Assembly: GCA_025964895.1 (NCBI GenBank)
Contig: JAOPXY010000042.1
Span: 1 to 40,245, forward strand
Length of the DNA stretch: 40,245 nucleotides
Source: Aeromicrobium sp.
Lineage (GTDB): Bacteria > Actinomycetota > Actinomycetes > Propionibacteriales > Nocardioidaceae
Direction of reading: 5' to 3'
The position numbers were made by a program, and so were the translations under genes. Below, piece by piece: positions 25,295-34,276 of this stretch (the first letter of the stretch is position 1; each line of letters begins with the position of its first letter). Below the pieces are notes generated by a model. It was not told the origin of the DNA. It did no database searches and was given only the letters and a program-made list of their open reading frames with translations.

Positions 25295-26368
25295 ATGCGT
25301 ATCGGTCTCATCGCCCCTCCGTGGTTACCTGTTCCCCCTCCCGCCTATGGGGGCACGGAAACCGTCATCGATCTCTTGGCCCGTGGACTGGCCCGTGCCG
25401 GGCACGAGGTGCTGCTCGCCGCCGCAGGCAACAGCACGTGCGCGGTGCCGCAGGTCACGGGCAGTGACGAGGCGATCAGGACCGCGCCCGCGTGTGGCGA
25501 CTCGGTCACCGAGCTGCGTCACATCATCAGGGCCTACGGCGCCATGCGTGACGTGGACATCGTGCACGACCACACCGTGCTGGGTCCCCTGTACGGGCAT
25601 GTGCGTGCAGGCACGCCGGTGGTGACCACCGCCCACGGTCCTTTCGGCGCGAGGCTGGCGCCCATCTACCGCGCGATGCAGAGAGCCTCTGTCATAGCCA
25701 TCTCGCATCATCAGGCGACCACCGCCGTGGGAGTCCCTCTCGCAGCCGTGATCCACCACGGTGTGGACGTGAGCTCGATTCCGGCGGGTTGCGGCACCGG
25801 CGGCTACGCGAGCTTCCTGGGCAGGATGTCCCCGGACAAGGGGCCCCGCGAAGCTGCACTCGTCGCTCGGGCCGCAGGTGTGCCGCTGCTCATGGCGGCG
25901 AAGCTTCGGGAGCGGGAGGAACGGGAGTACTTCGACGCCGAGGTCAAGCCGCTGCTGTGCTCGGACGTCCAGTACCTCGGAGAGCTGGAGCACGCCGAGA
26001 AGCTCGAGCTCCTCGCAGGGTCGTTCGCACTCGTGAACCCCATGCAGTGGGCAGAGCCGTTCGGGCTGGTGATGATCGAGGCGATGGCGACGGGTACTCC
26101 CGTCGTCGCCACGCCTGTCGGTTCCGCGCCCGAGCTCGTGGATGAGGGCATCACCGGGTTCCTACGCACAAGCATCCCTGCTCTGGCCGCCGCGCTCCTT
26201 GACGCCTCGTACCTGGATCGTACGATCTGTCGGGTGGTCGCCGCCAAGCGCTTCAGCAGCGAGCGCATGGTCGCCGAACACGTACGCCTCTACGAAAAGC
26301 TCCTCGTGGGCGCAACGCCGCGCTACGCCCCGTCAGCGGTCAGCAGACCCCGCGTCCCCGTTCAGTGA
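25295..26368 (+). CDS. GT4-family glycosyltransferase
   Basis: The 357-residue protein is a GT-B-fold retaining glycosyltransferase of family 4. The N-terminal domain starts IGLIAPPWLPVPPPAYGGTE, where the GGTE loop is typical. The C-terminal donor-binding domain has FLGRMSPDKGP and the Glu-rich motif EPFGLVMIEAMATGTPVVAT. The ATG at 25295 is preceded by GAGGAGG; longer in-frame starts are not needed. It converges with, and overlaps by 36 bases, the debranching-enzyme gene on the other strand. It probably transfers a sugar from a nucleotide donor in the cytoplasm; acceptor unknown. Similar GT4 genes accompany this kind of glycosidase in actinobacterial stress regions. Confidence 0.92.
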   Translation: MRIGLIAPPWLPVPPPAYGGTETVIDLLARGLARAGHEVLLAAAGNSTCAVPQVTGSDEAIRTAPACGDSVTELRHIIRAYGAMRDVDIVHDHTVLGPLYGHVRAGTPVVTTAHGPFGARLAPIYRAMQRASVIAISHHQATTAVGVPLAAVIHHGVDVSSIPAGCGTGGYASFLGRMSPDKGPREAALVARAAGVPLLMAAKLREREEREYFDAEVKPLLCSDVQYLGELEHAEKLELLAGSFALVNPMQWAEPFGLVMIEAMATGTPVVATPVGSAPELVDEGITGFLRTSIPALAAALLDASYLDRTICRVVAAKRFSSERMVAEHVRLYEKLLVGATPRYAPSAVSRPRVPVQ

Positions 26369-28498
26369 TCGTGGGCCGTGACGAACGTTGACCCCGTCGG
26401 GAGCTCCCTCGACCACCGCGCCGTCCGCCGTGACCTCGAGATCGATTCGGGCGTCACCGAGCGCGACACCTTCGACTCGCAACGGTGTGAACGTTGAGGG
26501 CAGCACGGGATCGACCCACAACTCGCCGTCGGGCAGCTGCGGATCGAACCGAAGCAGCGTGCGCATCAGGTGGATGGGTGCGGCGGCCGCCCACGCCTGT
26601 GGTGAGCACGAGGTCGGGTACGGCACGGGTTCGGCGTATTCGCTCCGGTCGAAGCCGCTGAACAACTCCGGCAGCCGGCCGCCGAAGTGCTGTGCGGCGT
26701 CGAGAAGCCCGACGGCAACTTGCTGGGCCTCCCGGGTGAAGCCGTAGCGCACGAGTCCAGCAACGATGAAGGCGTTGTCGTGCGGCCAGACGGACCCATT
26801 GTGGTAGCTGACCGGATCGTACGCACCCATCGAGGTGCTCAGCGTACGCACGCCCCACCCGCTGAACATCGCAGGCGAGAGCAGGTGTTCGGCGACCAGT
26901 GGAGCCAAGTCATCGTCGACGATGCCGCTCCACAGACAGTGACCCATGTTCGACGCGCAGGCATCGACCGGGCTTCCGTCCCGATCCAGCGCGAGCGCGT
27001 ACCACCCTCGATCGGGAAGCCAGAACCGTTCGTTGAATCGGAGCTTGAGGGCCTGGGCCCGGTCGTCCCACACCTGTCCCTCGGCCTCCTGTCCGAACAG
27101 TCGCGCGAGCCTCGCACGGGTGCGGTAGGCGTCGTAGACGTAGCCCTGGACCTCGCAGAGCGCGATGGGTGCCTCCGCCGGCCGGCCGTCGGCGAAGGTG
27201 ACACCGTCCCAGGAGTCCTTCCAGCCCTGGTTCGCCAGCCCTCGGTCAGTGGCACGCCGGTAGTCGACGAACCCGTCCCCGTCCTGATCGCCGTGGCTCT
27301 GGACCCACTCCAGCGCCCGATCGGCGTGCGGCAGCAGCTCCGCGATCTCTTCCTGCTCGGCGCCCCACCGGGCCAGCTCTCCCAGGAGCACCACGAACAG
27401 TGGTGTTGCGTCAACCGTCCCGTAGTAGATGCTTCCCCCACCCAACGACAGACCGGACTCCACGCCCAGCCGAACCTCGTGCAGGATCCGGCCGGGTTCC
27501 TCCTCCGTGAGGGGATTGGTCGCGTTGCCTTGGTGCCGCGCCAGCGTCCGCAGCGTGCCCAGCGCCAGACTGCGGTCAACCGGCAACGCCATGTAGGCGG
27601 TCAGGAGCGAGTCACGGCCGAAGAGGGCCATGAACCACGGAGCACCGGCGGCGACCGCGACGAGAGACGGATCCTGAGGATCGAAGATGCGCAACGCGCC
27701 GAGGTCCTGCTGGCTGCGGCGCAGGACCCGCTGCAACCCTTCGTGCCCGGTCGTGGCCAGCGGCGTCGTGTCCTGCCAGTTCTGGAGGCGCTGGGCCGGC
27801 ACGGAGTCGTCGGGCGGACGTTCGAGCGGGAAGAAGGACTCGACGCCATCCCCGTCCACGACCGGTTGCACGAGAAGCGAGGCCGTCCAGCGGCCCCGGG
27901 CAGGAACGACGATGTCGTACCTGATGGTGCCTGCGCTGTGAGCGACCCACGACGCCGCCTCGATCGATCCGCCGGGTGCCACGACCACCGCGCCACGGTG
28001 GCTGTTGCCCTGGTGCTGATCGAGCACCAGGCGTTCGGACTGCGCCTGGGACCGCCGATCACCACGCGATCGCACCTGGCCCTCCTTGACCTCGAACAGA
28101 TCCGCGAAGTCGGCCTCGACCGTGACCGTGACGGTGCAGGCAGCAGGCTCGCCTGCCGGGTTGCGGATGAGCAGGTCCTCGCGCAGGCCGTTGCCCACCC
28201 GCCGGTCGCGCTGTACCAGCAGGTTGGAGTCCGTCCGGCCCGCCCGTCGAGGCAGACGACCGAGGAAGATCCCTCGGTAGGCCTCCGGTGTCATGGCGGC
28301 GAGGGGTTCAGGAGCCTGACCGTCGACCCTCAGGTCCCACCGCGACAGGATGCGAGTATCACGGAAGAACACACCGTTCGGTTCGACGCCATGGAGATCG
28401 CCGCCGGGCGTGCAGAGGCAGAACGACGCCCCTTCGACCAAGGCAACAGCGCCGCCACTGCCTGCGGGCGGCTCCGCCTGCGGTGTCCACGCACCCAT
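26333..28498 (-). CDS. Amylo-alpha-1,6-glucosidase/glycogen-debranching-like enzyme
   Basis: The 721-residue protein has an N-terminal GDE_N-type beta-rich domain (about residues 15-220: LVEGASFCLCTPGGD, FFRDTRILSRWDLRVDG) and a C-terminal (alpha/alpha)6 glycosidase domain. The latter shows FGRDSLLTAYMAL, NQGWKDSWDGV, and YHNGSVWPHDNAFI near residue 590. These are the marks of bacterial proteins annotated as amylo-alpha-1,6-glucosidases. Two ATGs lie close together; 28498 is chosen because it has GGAGG nine bases away, against three for 28504. It would hydrolyse alpha-linked glucosides of glycogen or a compatible-solute type. The inverted repeat copy at 28563-28582 lies 65 bases upstream. Confidence 0.9.
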   Translation of the reverse strand: MGAWTPQAEPPAGSGGAVALVEGASFCLCTPGGDLHGVEPNGVFFRDTRILSRWDLRVDGQAPEPLAAMTPEAYRGIFLGRLPRRAGRTDSNLLVQRDRRVGNGLREDLLIRNPAGEPAACTVTVTVEADFADLFEVKEGQVRSRGDRRSQAQSERLVLDQHQGNSHRGAVVVAPGGSIEAASWVAHSAGTIRYDIVVPARGRWTASLLVQPVVDGDGVESFFPLERPPDDSVPAQRLQNWQDTTPLATTGHEGLQRVLRRSQQDLGALRIFDPQDPSLVAVAAGAPWFMALFGRDSLLTAYMALPVDRSLALGTLRTLARHQGNATNPLTEEEPGRILHEVRLGVESGLSLGGGSIYYGTVDATPLFVVLLGELARWGAEQEEIAELLPHADRALEWVQSHGDQDGDGFVDYRRATDRGLANQGWKDSWDGVTFADGRPAEAPIALCEVQGYVYDAYRTRARLARLFGQEAEGQVWDDRAQALKLRFNERFWLPDRGWYALALDRDGSPVDACASNMGHCLWSGIVDDDLAPLVAEHLLSPAMFSGWGVRTLSTSMGAYDPVSYHNGSVWPHDNAFIVAGLVRYGFTREAQQVAVGLLDAAQHFGGRLPELFSGFDRSEYAEPVPYPTSCSPQAWAAAAPIHLMRTLLRFDPQLPDGELWVDPVLPSTFTPLRVEGVALGDARIDLEVTADGAVVEGAPDGVNVRHGPRSLNGDAGSADR

Positions 28499-28562
28499 GT
28501 CCATCGTCCTCCGGTCGGGCCTCTGCGCCTGGTCCACGCTGCCGGTCGGGTCGCAGCTGCGC

Positions 28563-28582
28563 AATCGGCCGTCCTGCCGATG
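28563..28582. promoter_or_regulatory. 8-4-8 inverted repeat (copy 2)
   Basis: AATCGGCC-N4-TGCCGATG matches the repeat at 25071-25090 at 15 of 20 positions, with the core ATCGGC/GCCGAT and the spacing kept. It lies between the divergent debranching-enzyme (65 bases) and membrane-protein (34 bases) genes. Confidence 0.5.
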
Positions 28583-28615
28583 GTGGCGAAGCGACCGCTG
28601 GTGGTGTCATGCCGT

Positions 28616-29617
28616 ATGGAGACGATTCACGTCGGTCTCGTGGCGGATCCGGCCGCGCCGACCGCGATCGCCCGCGGCATGTCCGACCTAAGCCCGCCCG
28701 GAGAGGGCGACTCATGGGACATCACGGTCGTGAGTGAGCCGTTCACCACGGGGTCTGAGGACGTCGAGCACGCATTCGATCGATTGCAGGACGAGGCCCG
28801 CCAGCGGAACTGGGACCTCGTCGTCGGGCTCACCGAGCTCCCGCTCCACGACGGTGAGGGTCGCCCCCTCCTGGTCCAGGTTGATTCGGACCAACGGGCC
28901 GCGGTGCTCTCACTTCCCGCGCTGGGTGGAGTCCGGATGCGCTCGCGCTCCCGCGGGGCGCTTCGCACCCTGCTCAGTGCGATGTCAGAGCCCGGGACGA
29001 AGGACGACTCGCGCCGCGTGGTCCTGCCGCACCTGCGCGGCCGGTGGCGACTGCTCGTGGGCATGGTCCTCGCAAACCGTCCGTGGCTGCTGGTCCCCGG
29101 TCTGAAGTCCGCGCTCGTGGCGGCGTTGGCGACCGGCGCCGTGGCCACCATCAACTCGACGGTCTGGCTGCTGGCAGGCTCGTTGTCGTGGTGGCGTCTC
29201 GTGGTGGCGACGATCGTCTCGATCGCCCTCGCCGTGGCCTGGCTCGTGATCGATGGCGACCTGTGGGATCACCCTGACGACGAGTCCCCGGAGGCGCGGG
29301 AGAGGTCACGCCTCTACAACGCCTCGACCCTCCTGACCCTGACGGCGGGCGTGCTCCTGTGCTACCTCGCGCTCTACGTCGTGAACCTGGCGTGGGCGCT
29401 GTTCATCCTCGACCCCGATCTCATGGGTGGCTATCTCAATGCATCCTTCGGGTACCGCGATCTGTTCGTGCTTGCCTGGTTCGTGGCGTCGGCCGCAACC
29501 GTGGGGGGTGGTCTCGGTTCTGGTCTGGAGACCGACGAGGCGATCCGCGCCGCCGCCTATTCCAAGCGCGAGGAGGATCGGCGCGACCGCCTCGCGCGTG
29601 ATCGGCAGCCGGAGTAG
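28616..29617 (+). CDS. Membrane protein with soluble N-terminal domain, unknown function
   Basis: I cannot name this 333-residue protein. The first 140 residues are soluble, acidic and alpha/beta-like (METIHVGLVADP, then WDLVVGLTELPL). About four hydrophobic segments follow: roughly residues 155-180, 182-205, 232-256 and 275-300. The end is highly charged (SKREEDRRDRLARDRQ). The frame is open far upstream on the complement of the glycosidase gene, but the domain clearly begins at the ATG at 28616; no strong ribosome binding site precedes it. It diverges from the debranching-enzyme gene and shares the inverted-repeat region with it. A metal or zincin-like fold in the first part is possible but not shown. 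Confidence 0.8.
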   Translation: METIHVGLVADPAAPTAIARGMSDLSPPGEGDSWDITVVSEPFTTGSEDVEHAFDRLQDEARQRNWDLVVGLTELPLHDGEGRPLLVQVDSDQRAAVLSLPALGGVRMRSRSRGALRTLLSAMSEPGTKDDSRRVVLPHLRGRWRLLVGMVLANRPWLLVPGLKSALVAALATGAVATINSTVWLLAGSLSWWRLVVATIVSIALAVAWLVIDGDLWDHPDDESPEARERSRLYNASTLLTLTAGVLLCYLALYVVNLAWALFILDPDLMGGYLNASFGYRDLFVLAWFVASAATVGGGLGSGLETDEAIRAAAYSKREEDRRDRLARDRQPE

Positions 29618-29627
29618 CACGCGCGGG

Positions 29628-30731
29628 TCACCCAGTGAGGCCGAGCACCAGCTGCGTCGTCGTACGTCGCCGGCGGGCCAGCGCGAGCAGCGCGTCGGGT
29701 GCCTCTGCGAACGGGACGACATCGGTGACCAGATGCGTCCGCAGGTCGTCGCCGCGTGCCTGCAGCAGGGATGCCGTCTCGGCCGACAGCCGCCGGCGGT
29801 CCCAGGTGGACGCCAGGCCGCGGGGGACGCGGCCGATCTGGGCGCACCGGATCGTGAGCCCGTTGTGGTGGAACTCCTCTCCGAGCCGCAGGTCGGCCGC
29901 TCCGCCCTGGTAGAACGCCAGGTCGATGACGGTGCCCTGGGGGCGCAGGCACCGCAGCGCCTCGTGCAGGACGGCGCTCTGCCCGCGGCACTGCAGCACC
30001 AGGTCGGCGCCCCGGTCGCCCGCGCCGTGACGCCACCGGTCCTTGCACAGGCGCCACAGCTCGGTCGTCGTCGTGTCGACGGTGTCGAGCCCGAGGGCAC
30101 GGGCCACGGACAGGCGGCGTCGATCGGGGTCGGCGACGACGACGTCGGCGGCACCGTGCAGCTGCGCCAGAAGGGCCGATAGCAGCGCGACCACGCCGGC
30201 ACCGGTGACGAGGACGTTGCGGCCTTGGACGCCGTCGCCCAGCCGGACGTCCGTTCCGGGTGCGAGCTCGGCGGCGGCGTGCAGCAGACCGTTGGCACAG
30301 ATCGGCCCCATCTGCGCCAGGTAGACGCCGAGGACGGGATCGAGGTCGTCGGGCACGGGCACGACCACCTCCGACGCCGTCAGCACGTGCTCGGAGCGGT
30401 GGCCGTAGGCGGCGGCGACGAGGGTGCCGACGGGCAGGTCGGCACGCCGGCTCTCGACGACCTCGCCGACCTCCATGTAGCCCATCGCCCGCACCGGGTA
30501 GGTGCGCGAGGCGCGGCCCGGCACGAAGACCCCGAGATCCGGGTCGCGGAAGGTCGTGAAGCCGGGGTCGGTGCCCTTGACGTACGCCAGCTCGGTGCCG
30601 GCCGACACCCCGCTCCAGCGGGTCGCGACGCGGACGCCTCCGTCGTCCAGTGGTGGGACCTCCAGCTCGAAGAAGGCCGGCTGCATCGGCCCCGCGACGC
30701 CGAGCGACCGGCACGGCGTCGGGTCAGCCAC
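29628..30731 (-). CDS. MDR-type oxidoreductase lacking zinc residues
   Basis: The 367-residue protein has the medium-chain dehydrogenase fold: GVSAGTELAYVKG early, a Rossmann motif VLVTGAGVVALLSALLAQL and a C-terminal half with LRPQGTVIDLAFYQGG. It lacks the catalytic Cys and His-Glu and the four structural cysteines of zinc enzymes. It resembles the MDR half of the bi-domain (MDR plus Gfo/Idh) oxidoreductases of polysaccharide and natural-product clusters; its neighbour supplies the Gfo/Idh part. It starts on GTG two bases after the Gfo/Idh stop, as the last gene of a three-gene - strand operon. It probably reduces or oxidises a sugar or cyclitol intermediate. Confidence 0.88.
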   Translation of the reverse strand: MADPTPCRSLGVAGPMQPAFFELEVPPLDDGGVRVATRWSGVSAGTELAYVKGTDPGFTTFRDPDLGVFVPGRASRTYPVRAMGYMEVGEVVESRRADLPVGTLVAAAYGHRSEHVLTASEVVVPVPDDLDPVLGVYLAQMGPICANGLLHAAAELAPGTDVRLGDGVQGRNVLVTGAGVVALLSALLAQLHGAADVVVADPDRRRLSVARALGLDTVDTTTTELWRLCKDRWRHGAGDRGADLVLQCRGQSAVLHEALRCLRPQGTVIDLAFYQGGAADLRLGEEFHHNGLTIRCAQIGRVPRGLASTWDRRRLSAETASLLQARGDDLRTHLVTDVVPFAEAPDALLALARRRRTTTQLVLGLTG

Positions 30732-30733
30732 CG

Positions 30734-31696
30734 TCAGATCCCGCCATCGGTCGGGCGCTCGGCGCGGCAGGCCAGCGCGTGGGTGAGGAGCGCGTCGGCG
30801 TACGGGCTGCGCACGTCATCACCGCGGCCCGCGACGGCGTCGAGGAACGCACGGTCCTCGGCCGCGACCGGGTCCTGGCCGCTTCGCTCCGACATCGTGC
30901 CGTCGACGGTGGTGACGTTCAGCTCGTGGTCGACGATCGCCCGCTCGGTCAGCTCGAGCACGTATCCGTCGCCGACCACCTGGATCCCGACGCGGTGGCG
31001 CACCGGCAGCACCCGCGCCGATGACACGCTGCCGACCGCCCCGGACTCGAACCGCAGCGACACCGCCGACGCCAGTGGCACGGGCTCCTCGCCGTCGGTG
31101 CCGACCGCCGCCACGTGGGCGGCCCTCAGGTCGATCACCTCGCCGACGATCAGGCGGGCGAGGTCGAGGACGTGGGTCGTCTGCTCGATCAGCTGGCCCC
31201 CGGACAGCCCGCGGCGCACCCACCACGGCACGGGCGGGGTGCCGTCGAGCCACGAGCCTGTGAGCAGCAGCGGCGGCCGGTCGGCCACGAGTTCGCGCGC
31301 CTTGGTCACCAGATCGAGGTGGCGCCAGTGGTAGCCGACCGCCGTGGGGAGGTCGGAGTCCGCCACGAGCCGGGCGATGTGCGCGGCGGTGCGGTAGTCG
31401 TGGGCCAGTGGCTTCTCGACGAAGAAGGGCAGGGCACGCCGCACGGCTGCCTCTTCGAGGGGCCCGTGGGCGAACGGCGGGACGCAGAACCAGACCGCGT
31501 CCAGGTCCTCGGACTCCATCAGGTCGAGGCCGTCGGCGTACCGCCGCGCATCGTGCTCCGCCGCAACAGCGACGGCGCGGTGCTCGACCGGATCGGCGAC
31601 GGCCACCACGTCGACGTCGTCGAACGTCGCCAGCGCCGCGAGGTGCTTGCCCGCGATGAAACCGGTCCCGACGCACCCGATGCGGAGGCGGCCCAT
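30734..31696 (-). CDS. Gfo/Idh/MocA family oxidoreductase
   Basis: The 320-residue protein has an N-terminal Rossmann domain (GCVGTGFIAGKHLAAL) and the family signature EKP at residues 94-96 (FFVEKPLAHD), with the catalytic Lys95. The C-terminal alpha/beta substrate domain includes GYHWRHLDLV and GGQLIEQTTHVLDL, where the late His is the usual catalytic base. Members oxidise sugars, inositols or nucleotide sugars with NAD(P). The ATG overlaps the glycosyltransferase stop by one base (TGATG), and the MDR gene follows after two bases. The three genes appear to work on one glycosidic product. Confidence 0.93.
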   Translation of the reverse strand: MGRLRIGCVGTGFIAGKHLAALATFDDVDVVAVADPVEHRAVAVAAEHDARRYADGLDLMESEDLDAVWFCVPPFAHGPLEEAAVRRALPFFVEKPLAHDYRTAAHIARLVADSDLPTAVGYHWRHLDLVTKARELVADRPPLLLTGSWLDGTPPVPWWVRRGLSGGQLIEQTTHVLDLARLIVGEVIDLRAAHVAAVGTDGEEPVPLASAVSLRFESGAVGSVSSARVLPVRHRVGIQVVGDGYVLELTERAIVDHELNVTTVDGTMSERSGQDPVAAEDRAFLDAVAGRGDDVRSPYADALLTHALACRAERPTDGGI

Positions 31697-32913
31697 CAGC
31701 CGGCCGTCGCGGCGCGGGCGAGCACCTCGTCGTAGACGGCTGCGGTGCGCCGCGCCATGCGGCTCGCGGTGAACAGTTCCGCGTGGCGACGGCGGCCCGC
31801 GGCGCCCATCCGTCGGCGCAGCACCGCGTCGCCCAGGAGCTCCTCGATGGCCTCGGCCAGGGCCGCCGGACGTCGCGGCGGGACGAGCCGACCGGTGATG
31901 CCGTCCGCGACCGCCTCAGAGGTGCCGATGACCCGCGTCCCTACGACCGGCAGGCCCGCGTCCATCGCCTCGAGCACCGCGAGCGGCATGCCCTCGTGAC
32001 GAGACGGCATGGCGAACACGTCTGCCGCATCGAGCAGCCCGCGGGCGTCGGCGCGATGCCCGACGAGCCGGACCGCGTGCGACACCCGGAGCCGCTCGGC
32101 CTGGTCGGCCAGTGCCCCGCGCAGATGGCCGTCGCCGATCAGCACGACCGCCAGGTCGGGAAATCGCCTCAGCAGCAGGGGGGCGGCGTCGACCAGGTGG
32201 CACTGCCCCTTCATGACGGCGAGCCGCCCGACGGTCATCACGACCGGTTGCCCGGGATCGAGGCCGAGCGCCCGGCGGGCGGCCGCACGGCCCGGCGACG
32301 ACGCGCGGGAAAGGACGCCGTTCGGCACGGTGACCATGCGCCGAGGAGAGACGCCGATCTTCTCGTAGGTGGCGCGCTGCCGCCGCGAGACGGTGATGAC
32401 GCGGTCCACCGGCTCGAGCGCCGCCAGCACGGAGTCGGCCTTGCGGCGGTCGTGGACCAGCCAGGGAAGATGCAGCGTCTGCACGATCGCCGGCACGCCG
32501 ACCACGGCGGCCGCTCGGGCACCATCCCAGTTCTCGCGGCCGCTGCCGACGTGCACGTGGAAGACGTCGCTCGGGTGGCGGCGCAGGTCGTCGGCGATGC
32601 AGGCGGCGAAACGGGGGTCTCGGGGGTGGGGGAGCCGCACGAGGCGCACGCCGCTGGCCTCCGCGGGCGCGAACATCCGCTCGGCGTTGTCGTTGGCCCA
32701 GTACATGAGCGTGACCCGACGGCCGTCGCGCACGTACTGCTGCGCCAGGCAGCGCATGTGCTCGCCCATCCCGGACGGATCGGCCGACGGCGTGTACAGG
32801 TGCACCGATGGCAGCTCCCGGGACCGCGCCCCGCGCACCTCGCCGACGTCACCCGCAACCACCTCGGTCAGGGTTCTGACCGCGCCCGCGCGCAGCGTGT
32901 CGTGGTCAGGCAT
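31696..32913 (-). CDS. GT4-family glycosyltransferase
   Basis: The 405-residue protein is a GT-B glycosyltransferase. The acceptor domain starts near SVHLYTPSADPSGMGEHMR. The donor domain shows VMTVGRLAVMKGQ, the MPSRHEGMPLAVLEAMDAG motif with the conserved Glu, and GTSEAVADGITGRLV. Three starts are possible; the ATG at 32913 is chosen because GGAGG (32925-32929) lies 11 bases before it, whereas the ATG at 32922 and the GTG at 32925 are too close to that site or overlap it. It leads the operon with the Gfo/Idh and MDR genes. It is related to the MshA-like enzymes, but nothing here proves mycothiol synthesis. Confidence 0.9.
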   Translation of the reverse strand: MPDHDTLRAGAVRTLTEVVAGDVGEVRGARSRELPSVHLYTPSADPSGMGEHMRCLAQQYVRDGRRVTLMYWANDNAERMFAPAEASGVRLVRLPHPRDPRFAACIADDLRRHPSDVFHVHVGSGRENWDGARAAAVVGVPAIVQTLHLPWLVHDRRKADSVLAALEPVDRVITVSRRQRATYEKIGVSPRRMVTVPNGVLSRASSPGRAAARRALGLDPGQPVVMTVGRLAVMKGQCHLVDAAPLLLRRFPDLAVVLIGDGHLRGALADQAERLRVSHAVRLVGHRADARGLLDAADVFAMPSRHEGMPLAVLEAMDAGLPVVGTRVIGTSEAVADGITGRLVPPRRPAALAEAIEELLGDAVLRRRMGAAGRRRHAELFTASRMARRTAAVYDEVLARAATAG

Positions 32914-33003
32914 CGACGTCATCACCTCCGGTGCGTACTAGATGCGCCTTACCCAGCGCATCGCTCGCGTAGACCGGGTGTGAACGCGCAGGCGGTGGAC
33001 GGA

Positions 33004-33024
33004 CACCCGTCGAGCGGACGGGTG
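33004..33024 (-). terminator. Hairpin after the 49-aa ORF
   Basis: CACCCGTC and GACGGGTG pair perfectly around GAGCG. On the - strand the hairpin begins eight bases after the stop of the small ORF, where a terminator would be expected. No T-tract follows. Confidence 0.45.
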
Positions 33025-33031
33025 CTGTCAG

Positions 33032-33181
33032 TCACTGCGAAGGCGTGGCAGGCAGCTCGTCCAGCGGGAACCCCGCGGCCTCCAGGACGCGCGGCGCGAT
33101 GGACGTGGCGGGCTCCCGGGGTGGAGGAACGAAGGCGTCGGTGGACCGTAGGGTGGCCGGGCCGTCCTCATCGTGGCGCAT
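33032..33181 (-). CDS. Possible small protein (49 aa), unknown
   Basis: An ATG at 33179-33181 opens 49 codons to a TGA at 33032. About 86% of the third positions are G or C, as in the neighbours, and a hairpin follows the stop at once. The start has only a weak GGGACGG before it, and an in-frame stop lies upstream. The product is Pro-rich in the middle (VPPPREP) and ends [17 protein letters not shown], which has the look of a protein C-terminus. It may be a true small gene or the end of a lost larger one. It diverges from the alcohol dehydrogenase by 54 bases. Confidence 0.35.
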   Translation of the reverse strand: MRHDEDGPATLRSTDAFVPPPREPATSIAPRVLEAAGFPLDELPATPSQ

Positions 33182-33235
33182 CCGTCCCGTGGACGGCCGA
33201 TAGACTCACGCCTCGGGGCGAGCGACGGGTGGACC

Positions 33236-34276
33236 ATGCGGGCGGTGGTGTTCGAGCGGTTCGGCGAGGTGCCGTCGGTCGTGACGGTCGACGATCTCGC
33301 CTGTCCGCCCGGCGGCGTGGTGATCGAGGTGGGCGCGACGGGCCTGTGCCGCAGCGACTGGCACGGCTGGATGGGGCACGACGCGGGCATCCGGCTCCGG
33401 CACGTGCCCGGCCACGAGCTCGCCGGGACGATCGTCGCGGTCGGCGAGGGCGTCATCTCGTGGCGTCCGGGCGACCGGGTCACGACGCCGTTCGTGTGCG
33501 CGTGCGGGACGTGCCCCACGTGCGTACGCGGCGACCAGCAGGTCTGTGACGACCAGCGCCAGCCCGGGTTCACCGGCTGGGGCTCGTTCGCCGAGCTCGT
33601 CGCGATCGAGCGGGCCGAGACCAACCTCGTGCGGGTGCCGGATGAGATGTCGTTCGACGTCGCGGCGAGCCTGGGCTGCCGGTTCGGCACGGCCTACCGG
33701 GCGGTCGCGCTACTGGGCGCGGTCGGCGAGGGTGAGTGGGTCGTCGTGCACGGCTGCGGCGGCGTGGGGCTGTCGGCCGTCATGATCGCGGCCGCGCGGG
33801 GCGCGCGGGTCATCGCGGTCGACATCGCGCCGGCGTCGCTCGACCTCGCCGCCGCCCTGGGCGCCGAGGTCACGATCGACTCCTCCGGACTCGACGTGCC
33901 GGCCCGAGTCGTCGAGCTGACGGGCGGCGGCGCGGACGTATCGATCGACGCCCTCGGCAGCACCCCCACCCTGCACGACTCGCTGCGGTGCCTGCGCAAG
34001 CGTGGCCGGCACGTGCAGGTCGGCCTGCTGGCCGGGGCCGACGATGCGCCGCCCGTGCCGATGGGGCTCGTGATCGGCTCCGAGCTCGAGATCCTCGGCA
34101 GCCACGGCCTCTCGGCGCTCGACTACCCCGCGATGATGGACGAGATCGCCGCCGGCATCCTGCGTCCCGATCTGCTCATCCGCGACGTCATCGGCCTCGA
34201 CGAGGCACCCGCGCGGCTCGCAGCCCTGGGTCTGCCCGGCGCCGGCGCCGGCGGCGTCACGATCATCCGTCCGTGA
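33236..34276 (+). CDS. Zinc-dependent alcohol dehydrogenase (MDR family)
   Basis: The 346-residue protein is a zinc MDR alcohol dehydrogenase. Catalytic zinc residues are Cys38 ([10 protein letters not shown]) and His60-Glu61 (GHELAG). The structural site is Cys90, Cys93, Cys96 and Cys104. The cofactor loop is [13 protein letters not shown]. The ATG at 33236 is preceded by GGTGGA, and earlier in-frame codons do not fit the domain. It stands alone, converging with the SMR pair. Alcohol substrate unknown; NAD(H) use is likely from the Asp after the second Rossmann strand ([10 protein letters not shown]). Confidence 0.92.
   Translation: MRAVVFERFGEVPSVVTVDDLACPPGGVVIEVGATGLCRSDWHGWMGHDAGIRLRHVPGHELAGTIVAVGEGVISWRPGDRVTTPFVCACGTCPTCVRGDQQVCDDQRQPGFTGWGSFAELVAIERAETNLVRVPDEMSFDVAASLGCRFGTAYRAVALLGAVGEGEWVVVHGCGGVGLSAVMIAAARGARVIAVDIAPASLDLAAALGAEVTIDSSGLDVPARVVELTGGGADVSIDALGSTPTLHDSLRCLRKRGRHVQVGLLAGADDAPPVPMGLVIGSELEILGSHGLSALDYPAMMDEIAAGILRPDLLIRDVIGLDEAPARLAALGLPGAGAGGVTIIRP

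Larger units (their letters stand above)
32914..33235. other. Intergenic region with small ORF and hairpin
   Basis: This 322-base stretch between the - strand GT4 gene and the + strand alcohol dehydrogenase holds the candidate 49-residue ORF (33032-33181) and a strong hairpin (33004-33024). TAGACT at 33201-33206 could be a -10 for the alcohol dehydrogenase. Nothing else is evident. Confidence 0.45.

Noticed and set aside
26687-28615. Long + strand open frame running through the complement of the debranching enzyme into the membrane-protein gene
   Set aside because: It is open only because of high GC on the opposite strand. The protein-like signal begins at 28616, and the - strand carries clear GDE motifs throughout.
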